NCBI GenBank assembly: GCA_017882055.1
Contig: JADGQE010000229.1
Span: forward strand, 1 to 6,706
Direction: 5' to 3'
DNA length: 6,706 nucleotides
DNA from: Thermoflexales bacterium
Lineage (GTDB): Bacteria; Chloroflexota; Anaerolineae; Fen-1058
The position numbers and the translations under genes are program-made. Below the pieces are notes generated by a model. The model saw only the letters and a program-made list of their open reading frames with translations. It did no database searches and was not told where the DNA came from. Positions 1-5,086 of the stretch are shown piece after piece. The first letter of the stretch is position 1; each line of letters opens with the position of its first letter.

Positions 1-384
1 TGGCCGACGGCGCTTGAACACACCGGCGGCGCGCAACACGCGCCGGATCGTCGAGACCGAAGGCGTTGGTCGCAGCCGATAAGTCACGCGCAATTCGCGG
101 CGGATGGCGCTGAGGCCCCGCAAGCCCCAACGCCGTTTCTGCACCCGCCGATAGGCCCGCTCGATCAACCGTCGGGCCGCGGGCAGATAGGCGTGTGCAC
201 TGCGACGGGGCTTGCGCGATTCACTGCGCAAGCCCTTCCAGCCGTGCTGACGATAGCGTTCCTTCCATTTGGACAGCCAGGCGCGGCGGTGCGAAACAAT
301 TGCCAGGATGCGCGCCGAGCTCTTGCCCTTCAACCAAAGACGGATTGCCGTTTTGCGTTGCTGCCATTCCTGTTTCTCGTCCAT
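1..384 (-). CDS. Transposase/integrase, N-terminal 128 residues (partial)
   Basis: The minus-strand frame is open from an ATG at 382-384 to the window edge and gives 128 residues starting MDEKQEWQQRKTAIRLW. Residues 1 to about 60 resemble the helix-turn-helix DNA-binding region of IS481/IS3-type transposases (KGKSSARILAIVSHRRAWLSKW...). Residues 95-128 match the linker before the catalytic core, with the typical pattern 'WGLRGLSAIRREL...PSVSTIRRVLRAAGVFKRR'. The DDE catalytic domain would follow off the window, so activity cannot be judged. The start is supported by a strong AAAGGAG five bases upstream. An in-frame ATG 24 bases further upstream lacks an obvious ribosome site. Product: mobile-element DNA strand transfer. 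IS481 is my best family guess; a related integrase-core group is possible. Confidence 0.78.
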   Translation of the reverse strand, partial: MDEKQEWQQRKTAIRLWLKGKSSARILAIVSHRRAWLSKWKERYRQHGWKGLRSESRKPRRSAHAYLPAARRLIERAYRRVQKRRWGLRGLSAIRRELRVTYRLRPTPSVSTIRRVLRAAGVFKRRRP

Positions 385-389
385 GCTGA

Positions 390-396
390 CTCCTTT
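390..396 (-). promoter_or_regulatory. Ribosome binding site of the transposase
   Basis: AAAGGAG on the minus strand, followed by a five-base spacer to the ATG at 384. It decides between this start and an in-frame ATG eight codons upstream. Confidence 0.7.
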
Positions 397-452
397 GCAG
401 AGCAGCATGAACCCATTTCGCTAGAATGTGTAGCCGCGCGTGCGCCCTATGC

Positions 453-498
453 TGTTCACGATGTCGTGACCCCTTTTTGTTCACGATGTCGTGAACCC
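453..498. repeat. Two direct copies of a palindrome at the IS end
   Basis: Copy A (453-473) and copy B (478-498) share TGTTCACGATGTCGTGA followed by CCC. In copy B the core TTCACGATGTCGTGAA is a perfect 7-bp inverted repeat with a two-base centre. In copy A the last base is changed (GTGAC), giving a 6-bp arm. The copies lie 25 bp apart, between the element end at 503 and the transposase start at 384. They are probably binding sites for the transposase at the element end, and possibly operators for its own promoter. The repeat is seen directly; the role is inference. Confidence 0.75.
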
Positions 499-504
499 TG
501 ACAA

Positions 505-900
505 CTAAGATTTGAAAAGTCGAAGGGCCAGGACAACCCCACCGGCGGCCAATGCGAGCCAGATAACGATGATGACAACTGCGGCTGCCTTATTGACCGG
601 CTTGCCTTGCTGCATCATTTCTTGCGCCCGAACGCGGCACTCGGCCAACACCTCCGCCGGAATCATTCTCAGCGCCAGCGCGGCTCCTAATGGAACCAGA
701 ATCAGATCGTCCAGATACCCCAGTACCGGAATGAAATCGGGAATCAAATCGATCGGACTGAATGCATACCCGACCACACACGCGGCAAAGATTCGAGCAT
801 GCCAGGGAACACGCGGATCTTTATAAGCCAGGTAAAGCGCGTAGACTTCCGCTTTGAGATGACGAGCCTGCTGCTTCCACTTTTCCAGCCGTTGCGCCAT
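505..900 (-). CDS. DUF1232 / YkvA-family small membrane protein
   Basis: A 131-residue protein. The DUF1232 (YkvA) core lies at about residues 30-70 and contains the family hallmark 'FSPIDLIPDFIPVLGYLDD' (47-65), with hydrophobic stretches on either side. A clear transmembrane helix at about 105-127 (AAAVVIIVIWLALAAGGVVLA) ends the protein, followed by a short basic tail. The N-terminus is polar and basic and probably cytoplasmic. The biochemical function of the family is not known. The gene follows the CooC-like ATPase after 15 bases in the same reading frame, with one TGA between them and no clear ribosome site of its own, so translational coupling is likely. Its stop codon (TAG, 505-507) nearly touches the IS end at 503. 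The length is normal for the family, so the IS does not appear to have truncated it. Confidence 0.85.
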   Translation of the reverse strand: MAQRLEKWKQQARHLKAEVYALYLAYKDPRVPWHARIFAACVVGYAFSPIDLIPDFIPVLGYLDDLILVPLGAALALRMIPAEVLAECRVRAQEMMQQGKPVNKAAAVVIIVIWLALAAGGVVLALRLFKS

Positions 901-915
901 GAGCTGCCGATCGGT

Positions 916-1701
916 TCAGTTCCGCGCTGCGATTTGCTGGTCTAAAGCCTCGGCCATCACCTCAGCCGATTGACGCAGCGCCGGAACGTGATCATAGACG
1001 GCAATGCCCAATCGATCGGCTTCCTGCACCAGCAGATTCGCTTCAAGAAATCCCAGCACCGGAATATCGGGCGTCCCGGCTTTGAGGAAAGAGATCTCGT
1101 CTTCGTTGCGGACTTTGTTGCCCACCAGCCACAATCGAGTGAGGCCGATGTGCTGCGCCAGTTCCTTGATCTGCGCGGCCGTGCCCAGGCTGCGTCGCGT
1201 TGGCTCGACCACGATAATCATCGCATCGACAAAATCGACCGTGGCGCGGCCAAGATGTTCGACACCCGCATACATATCCAGAATCAGCACATCGTCTTTG
1301 CGGAAAAGCAGGTGCGTGAACAGCGTCTTGAGCATGGCGCTTTCCGGGCAAATGCAGCCCGACCCGCCGATATCGACCGAGCCCATTTCGAGCAGGTGTA
1401 CCCCGCGATACAGCACGCTGAATCGATCGGGGATGTCGTCGACGCGCGGATTGATCGTGAAGAAGCCGCCGCGCGTGCCGGGCTTCGCGCCGGTACGTTC
1501 TTCGATGAGTTCATCCATCTCCGAGATCGGACTGAGCTTCGCCCGCAGTTCTGCCGGGAAACCGAGTGCGCCCGCCAGACACGGCGAGGGATCCGCATCG
1601 GCGGCCAGCACGTTACGGCCCGCATCGGCATAGGCCTGCGCCAACAACGCCGCCAGGGTTGTTTTGCCGACTCCGCCTTTACCACTAATCGCTATCTTCA
1701 T
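916..1701 (-). CDS. cooC: CooC-family P-loop ATPase (MinD/ParA-type, CODH nickel-insertion accessory type)
   Basis: A 261-residue SIMIBI-class ATPase. A deviant Walker A motif stands at residues 7-15 (GKGGVGKTT) with its signature lysine K8 and the P-loop lysine K13. 'AADADPS' follows at 33-39. A CxC pair (C116, C118, in GGSGCICPE) matches the metal-binding cysteines of CooC dimers. Walker B/switch II is at 137-152 (DVLILDMYAGVEHLGRAT), again CooC-like, and 'GNKVRN' at 194-199 is the base-recognition motif. CooC proteins hydrolyse ATP in the cytoplasm to help insert nickel into the active cluster of carbon monoxide dehydrogenase. No CODH gene is in the window, so the client may be encoded elsewhere or differ. 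The start (ATG 1699-1701) sits in the last unit of a heptad repeat; an in-frame TGA just upstream rules out an earlier start, and AAGG at 1709-1712 gives a seven-base spacer. Confidence 0.85.
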   Translation of the reverse strand: MKIAISGKGGVGKTTLAALLAQAYADAGRNVLAADADPSPCLAGALGFPAELRAKLSPISEMDELIEERTGAKPGTRGGFFTINPRVDDIPDRFSVLYRGVHLLEMGSVDIGGSGCICPESAMLKTLFTHLLFRKDDVLILDMYAGVEHLGRATVDFVDAMIIVVEPTRRSLGTAAQIKELAQHIGLTRLWLVGNKVRNEDEISFLKAGTPDIPVLGFLEANLLVQEADRLGIAVYDHVPALRQSAEVMAEALDQQIAARN

Positions 1702-1737
1702 CCTTCATCCTTCATCCTTCATCCCTCATCCTTCATC
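1696..1737. repeat. Heptanucleotide tandem repeat, six units, over the cooC-like start
   Basis: Six consecutive units of CTTCATC (plus strand; GATGAAG on the minus strand) run from 1696 to 1737, the fifth being CCTCATC. A degenerate partial unit follows. Each unit brings both an AAGG and an ATG, so the leader contains several overlapping start sites in all three frames. The gene start is the ATG of the unit nearest the coding region. Similar short low-complexity runs occur between genes in other environmental bacteria, as far as I recall; I could not check this. Confidence 0.9.
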
Positions 1738-1741
1738 CCTG

Positions 1742-2062
1742 TCACGATCGAATCATCGTCAACATCATCTTGAAATTCTTGAGGGCCTTCACCGCGTGCG
1801 GCTGATTGGCCGGCATGATGATCATTTCACCCGCGTTGAGATGAAACGGCTGCCCAGCGATCGTGATCTCCGCCTCGCCGTCGAGGGCCTGTGCCAGTGC
1901 ATCGTACGGCGCGGTATGCTCACTCAACGCTTCACCCGCGTCGAAGGCAAACAACGTCACGGTGCCCGTCTTCTGATTGACGATCGTCCGGCTGACGACC
2001 GCACCGGCTTGATAGTTCACGAGATCGCCTGCACGCAGAACTTGAGCAGCTAAATTATCCAC
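1742..2062 (-). CDS. Small single-domain cupin protein
   Basis: A 106-residue protein with one cupin beta-barrel. Cupin motif 1 is recognisable at residues 43-62 (GEALSEHTAPYDALAQALDG) and motif 2 at 78-91 (GEMIIMPANQPHAV). Of the usual metal ligands, H49 and H89 are present, but the second histidine of the HxH pair is A51 and the glutamate position is occupied by another residue (D54 is near). Metal binding may therefore be altered or absent. Small cupins of this kind are often orphan proteins in anaerobes and have no assigned reaction, so none is assigned here. It starts with GTG (2060-2062) behind a good ribosome site. It lies 42 bases after the transglutaminase-like gene and 40 before the CooC-like gene, and probably belongs to the same transcript. 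Confidence 0.85.
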   Translation of the reverse strand: MDNLAAQVLRAGDLVNYQAGAVVSRTIVNQKTGTVTLFAFDAGEALSEHTAPYDALAQALDGEAEITIAGQPFHLNAGEMIIMPANQPHAVKALKNFKMMLTMIRS

Positions 2063-2069
2063 GAATTCG

Positions 2070-2075
2070 CCTCCC
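2070..2075 (-). promoter_or_regulatory. Ribosome binding site for a GTG start (cupin)
   Basis: GGGAGG on the minus strand lies seven bases before the GTG at 2062 and supports this non-ATG start. Confidence 0.7.
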
Positions 2076-2104
2076 TCTTAACAGCTACGCCTGGACTACT
2101 TGCA

Positions 2105-2956
2105 CTACGGTTGAACTGACCCTCGCAGCCGAATATCGTTTTCATACAACGCACGCACTTCAGCAAACGCCGCATTGTCGGCCAACGTCAACGCGGCCAT
2201 TCGATCGAGCAACGGCAAAGATTCAGCGGGAATTTCCTGATCGAGATTGACCATCGGAGCCCAGCTATCCCACGGCAGGATCTCGATCTGGTTGAGCGCC
2301 AGAAAGTCGCGCATCAGATCGCCCAACACGAACGGCAAACCATGCATATCAAAGATGCCAAAGCAGCTGGGATCGGCCTGGCCGGATCGGCACATCTGCC
2401 ACGCCTGGCCACCCGTGATGAATTGATCGTGCGGCACATCGAGGGGATCGAATGGGGGCTTCAACACTTCGCACTGAAGTCGATCCAGCTGTGCATCGAC
2501 CATCACCCAGCGCTGCTCGTCGGCCTTCCAGTACTCACACACCCAGTGATCCTCAAAGTGATTGGGCCAGAAATACGCGCCGAAGCCGCAGCGCGCGCGG
2601 GCCGGTACGCCTTGATGTTGCAGCATGGCCGTCATCAAGACCGAGTGATCGCGGCAGTTGCCCACCAGTTTCTTATCCAGCGGACGCGCTTCGATCAACG
2701 GGCGATCATCCAACTCCACGAGGCGCTTCAGCATCCTGGGCAGCCAACGCAATTCAACTTCCTGCTTGCGCGCTTCCGAGAGTTGCACCCCATAGCGTTC
2801 GGCCCAGAAAATATGCAGCATCAAGCCTTGCACGACTTTGACCAGCGCTAGGATATCAGTCGGCAGGCCATCCAGCAGAGGCGCAAACTCCCTGGGATCG
2901 GTGATGAGTCCAGGTCGAGCATAGTAATCCAGTGGATTAGAGAACATTTCCGACAT
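2105..2956 (-). CDS. Transglutaminase-like (papain-fold) protein
   Basis: A 283-residue protein. The central part carries the transglutaminase-like core with an apparently intact Cys-His-Asp triad: C101 in 'GNCRDHSVLMTAMLQHQGVPAR', H137 in 'FEDHWVCEYW' and D154 in 'RWVMVDAQLD'. The N-terminal 90 residues are helical-looking and polar, and the C-terminal part (about 170-283) is not recognised. There is no signal peptide or membrane segment, so a cytoplasmic location is expected. Bacterial members of this superfamily are mostly cysteine proteases, peptide hydrolases or amide-bond enzymes, and the substrate here is unknown. The ATG at 2954-2956 follows the stop of the Fe-S protein gene after 16 bases, with a weak purine-rich AAAAGAGA upstream, so the two are likely co-transcribed. 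Superfamily assignment is firm; activity is inference. Confidence 0.85.
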   Translation of the reverse strand: MSEMFSNPLDYYARPGLITDPREFAPLLDGLPTDILALVKVVQGLMLHIFWAERYGVQLSEARKQEVELRWLPRMLKRLVELDDRPLIEARPLDKKLVGNCRDHSVLMTAMLQHQGVPARARCGFGAYFWPNHFEDHWVCEYWKADEQRWVMVDAQLDRLQCEVLKPPFDPLDVPHDQFITGGQAWQMCRSGQADPSCFGIFDMHGLPFVLGDLMRDFLALNQIEILPWDSWAPMVNLDQEIPAESLPLLDRMAALTLADNAAFAEVRALYENDIRLRGSVQP

Positions 2957-2972
2957 ACGCCGATCTCTTTTC

Positions 2973-4253
2973 TTAGAGGTTTATCCGCGCAATCAAACTT
3001 TCCAGGTAACGTGACTTCATTTGCTTGCTCGCCATCGTCTGTTTGATCGGCGGCAGTTTGAGAATCACACCAAGGATAGCGGCCATCGCACGATGGCTGA
3101 GCAACGCCTTATTGTCGAAGATCAGATCCTGCAGATCACCCCGCTCGATCGCCATTACGACCACGCGATGCGTCGAATTGACCGGCGTGATCACCCGTTC
3201 GGGCCGAGGTTCAAGCATCAATCCATTTATCGGGCAAACCCGAACGCACACACCGCAGCCCAGGCAAATCTCTGCATCGAGTTTGGCTTTGCGTTTGTTG
3301 AGCTTGTGCGGATCGTTGGCCGAAACCAGCGTCATCGCTTCGACCGGGCAGATAGTGGCGCACTTGCCACAGCCGTTGCACACATCCACTTGAATGTGCG
3401 GAATGAAATTGGTGGTGTGAACGGGATTCATGATCCCAAATTTGCGCGCGGCGATCAACGCTTCACAGCAGCAGCCACAGCAGTTGCAGATGAAGTTTAC
3501 GCCTTCGCGCACGTTCTCGCCGAATTGTACCAGATTATGCGCGTATGCCTCCTGCAATAAATCCATGCCTTCGACTTTATCCACACGCCGCGCGTAGCCG
3601 TGCCGCGTCAACGAATCCGCCGTGCCGCCGAAAGTCATGCAGATGTTCATGGGCGCTTTGCAATTCTTGCCGACATGCTCCATCTTGTGGCGGCAGTAGC
3701 AAACGCCCACGCCCATGTGGGGCGACGTCTGGATCACTTCGCTGGCGCGCTCGTAATCGAGGACTTGCAAAGTGTTGTCAGGCGCCAGGGCGGGCTCATT
3801 GACGAACACGCGGCCCAGCTGCGTTTCGCCGTTCGCAAACAGGGCTTTGATGAATTCATCTTCGACGTTCATGTACTGGTAAAACAACTCGCCCAACACA
3901 TGTTGATCGATGTCCGTGCGAATGCGCATCATCGAGAATTCGAAGAAGCCCGCCATCGGCGGCGGCAGGATGTAGATCGTATCGCCGTCTTTTTCCATGT
4001 CGAGCAAAATCGCGCGGCTCGCCAACTCGTCGAGCACCTTATGCGCTTCGACTTCAGTGGACTTCCACAACTGCGCAGCCTTTCTGGCATTGAACGGCTT
4101 GACCGGCAGCTGCGAGACGAGCGTGGCCTCGCGTTCGCTGAACAGCATTTCGAGAATGCGATACAACAACTCGGTCGGCGGCGCGCCCAGCGGAAAACGA
4201 TTCAGCCGATCGGATAACTGCTGATAGCCTGCCTTAACTGTAAGATGCGCCAT
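2973..4253 (-). CDS. Cysteine-rich 4Fe-4S ferredoxin-type protein with winged-helix-like N-terminus
   Basis: A 426-residue protein counted from MAHLTVKAGY. Residues about 25-95 look like a winged-helix fold (two helices, then 'NARKAAQLWKSTEVEAHKVL' and a short beta wing). A first cysteine group follows at 185-205 (C185, C187, C198, C205, in 'GVCYCRHK...NCKAPMNICMTF'). A second is the unusual run CNCCGCCC at 256-263 with six cysteines. Two bacterial ferredoxin motifs close the set: CNGCGKCATICP (292-303) and CLGCGVCVRVCP (330-341). Two canonical 4Fe-4S clusters are therefore expected, with one or two further metal sites possible. The protein is probably cytoplasmic and redox-active; its partner is unknown. 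The frame stays open 48 codons upstream of this ATG, but that stretch overlaps repeats and lacks family-like sequence; AGGA at 4262-4265 supports the start at 4253. Proteins of this architecture are generally annotated only as 4Fe-4S binding proteins. Confidence 0.88.
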   Translation of the reverse strand: MAHLTVKAGYQQLSDRLNRFPLGAPPTELLYRILEMLFSEREATLVSQLPVKPFNARKAAQLWKSTEVEAHKVLDELASRAILLDMEKDGDTIYILPPPMAGFFEFSMMRIRTDIDQHVLGELFYQYMNVEDEFIKALFANGETQLGRVFVNEPALAPDNTLQVLDYERASEVIQTSPHMGVGVCYCRHKMEHVGKNCKAPMNICMTFGGTADSLTRHGYARRVDKVEGMDLLQEAYAHNLVQFGENVREGVNFICNCCGCCCEALIAARKFGIMNPVHTTNFIPHIQVDVCNGCGKCATICPVEAMTLVSANDPHKLNKRKAKLDAEICLGCGVCVRVCPINGLMLEPRPERVITPVNSTHRVVVMAIERGDLQDLIFDNKALLSHRAMAAILGVILKLPPIKQTMASKQMKSRYLESLIARINL

Positions 4254-4261
4254 GTGCAAAT

Positions 4262-4265
4262 TCCT
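4262..4265 (-). promoter_or_regulatory. Ribosome binding site deciding the Fe-S protein start
   Basis: AGGA on the minus strand, eight bases before the ATG at 4253. It favours the 426-residue form over the longer open frame that begins at 4397. Confidence 0.55.
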
Positions 4266-4287
4266 GTGTGTGATACATGACCCGTGT

Positions 4288-4363
4288 GAAGGCAAACGAA
4301 GCCTTCGCAAGGATAACCGCGCACAACCTTGCGTGCTTCGCAAAAGACGGCCCTCGCAAGGAT
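4288..4363. repeat. Intergenic island of short inverted and direct repeats
   Basis: CGCAAGG occurs at 4306-4312 and 4355-4361, and its complement CCTTGCG lies between them at 4327-4333. The middle copy can pair with either flank, giving two mutually exclusive 7-bp hairpins (loops of 14 and 21 bases). A further 6-bp stem pairs GAAGGC (4288-4293) with GCCTTC (4301-4306). Viewed as direct repeats on the minus strand, ATCCTTGCGA followed by a purine-rich GGC occurs twice. The island starts at the stop codon of the fumarase beta gene. No T-run follows, so it is not a standard terminator. It may be a dispersed repeat or an mRNA processing or stabilising structure. Confidence 0.6.
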
Positions 4364-4989
4364 TACAACATCGCTGCCAATAACCGATCGAGTTCACGCT
4401 TCGATCTCGCCTCGATCTCGGCGTGCAGACTGCCGCCGTGCGAATCCATCGTGACCACGGCCGGAAAATCCTTGACTTCGATCACCCACATCGCTTCAGG
4501 CACACCGAAGTCGTATTTGTACACGCCGACGACTTTGCTGACGGTCTGCGCGATCAACGAGGCCGCGCCGCCAATCGCGTGCAGGTAAACGCCGGGCACT
4601 TCGCCACAGGCCGCCAGCGTTTTCGCGCCCATACCGCCCTTGCCGATCACGGCCTTGACTTTGAAGTGCCGCATCACGTCGCCCTGATACGGCTCCTCGC
4701 GGATACTGGTGGTCGGCCCGGCGGCGACAAACTTGTATTGCTTCGAATCCAACCCGGCTACCACCGGTCCGCAGTGATAAATCGCGCCGCCGTTAAGCAG
4801 CGGCTGGATGGCCTCGTAGACGTCGAGATCGTCGCCCCGCGCCTCACGCGTTTTCTTGACGAAGGTTTCGATCATCCATTTGTGAGCGGCATCGCGCGCG
4901 GTGATCATCACGCCGGACAACAGCACCGGATCGCCGACTTTCAGATCGCGGATGGCATCATCGCCGATAGGCATGGTTAGTTGTTTCAT
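4363..4989 (-). CDS. fumB: Fumarate hydratase class I, beta subunit
   Basis: A 208-residue protein corresponding to the C-terminal domain of one-chain class I fumarases. Family motifs: TARDAAH (30-36), GPTTSIREEP (91-100), the glycine loop GKGGM (116-120), and 'FGVPEAMWVIEVKDFPAVV' followed by a DSHGGSLH segment (161-189). With the alpha subunit it forms the enzyme that reversibly hydrates fumarate to L-malate in the citric acid cycle or its reductive branch, in the cytoplasm. The start is taken as the ATG at 4987-4989 because GGAG lies six bases upstream; a TTG start 12 bases earlier would overlap that ribosome site. The gene lies 97 bases after the alpha gene, a gap mostly filled by a repeat. 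Tartrate dehydratase subunits are close relatives, but synteny and motifs favour fumarase. Confidence 0.9.
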   Translation of the reverse strand: MKQLTMPIGDDAIRDLKVGDPVLLSGVMITARDAAHKWMIETFVKKTREARGDDLDVYEAIQPLLNGGAIYHCGPVVAGLDSKQYKFVAAGPTTSIREEPYQGDVMRHFKVKAVIGKGGMGAKTLAACGEVPGVYLHAIGGAASLIAQTVSKVVGVYKYDFGVPEAMWVIEVKDFPAVVTMDSHGGSLHAEIEARSKRELDRLLAAML

Positions 4990-4995
4990 CGTTAT

Positions 4996-4999
4996 CTCC
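4996..4999 (-). promoter_or_regulatory. Ribosome binding site deciding the fumarase beta start
   Basis: GGAG on the minus strand, six bases before the ATG at 4989. It makes the ATG preferable to the upstream TTG at 5001. Confidence 0.65.
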
Positions 5000-5005
5000 A
5001 ATCGA

Positions 5006-5086
5006 CCCTCACCCTGCCCTCTCCCTAAAAAGGCGAGAGGGTCTCCCTTCTCTCTTCAGGGAGAAGGGCCAGGGATGAGAGTGAGG
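5006..5086. repeat. 81-bp hairpin-rich repeat between the fumarase subunit genes
   Basis: The outer ends are inverted repeats: CCTCAC (5007-5012) pairs with GTGAGG (5081-5086). Inside are two tandem hairpins: CCCTCTC/GAGAGGG (5017-5023 with 5035-5041, an 11-base interval with further pairing) and CCCTTCTC/GAGAAGGG (5045-5052 with 5061-5068, an 8-base loop). The composition, pyrimidine-rich then purine-rich, is typical of dispersed intergenic palindromes in many bacterial genomes. The element ends at the base next to the alpha-subunit stop (5087-5089) and stops seven bases before the beta ribosome site, so it fills the junction without harming either gene. Confidence 0.75.

Larger units (their letters stand above)
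1..503 (-). mobile_element. IS481-like insertion sequence, 5' part only
   Basis: The stretch holds the start of a transposase gene (1-384), its leader with two palindromes (453-498) and a probable element end at 503. Read on the minus strand the end begins TGTCAGGGTTCACGACATCG; a TGT terminus is usual for IS481-type elements. The edge is placed there because it lies one base past the stop codon of the neighbouring DUF1232 gene (505-507), so the element must begin between that stop and the palindromes. The other inverted repeat and the target duplication are outside the window, so the boundary and the family are inference. The transposase reads in the same direction as the upstream operon. Confidence 0.7.

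Noticed and set aside
193..501. Plus-strand open frame over the IS end
   Set aside because: It lies opposite the transposase start and its palindromic leader, has no ribosome site or family likeness, and the minus-strand frame gives a recognisable transposase.
1696..1737. Short CRISPR-like array
   Set aside because: The units are seven bases long with no spacers, so it is a plain tandem repeat.
970..1773. Long plus-strand open frame opposite the CooC-like gene
   Set aside because: It is antisense to a gene with clear ATPase motifs, has no recognisable family, and its 3' part only translates the heptad repeat into a HPSSFI-type string. It is a GC-driven shadow frame.
3600..4217. Plus-strand open frame opposite the Fe-S protein gene
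   Set aside because: It is antisense to a gene with unmistakable ferredoxin motifs and has no own start signals or recognisable domains.
4254..4397. 48-residue N-terminal extension of the Fe-S protein
   Set aside because: The extension runs through the repeat island and over the end of the fumarase beta gene and has no family-like sequence; AGGA supports the ATG at 4253.
5017..5068. Intrinsic terminator between the fumarase genes
   Set aside because: The hairpins are strong but neither is followed by a T-run on the minus strand, and the two subunit genes must be expressed together.
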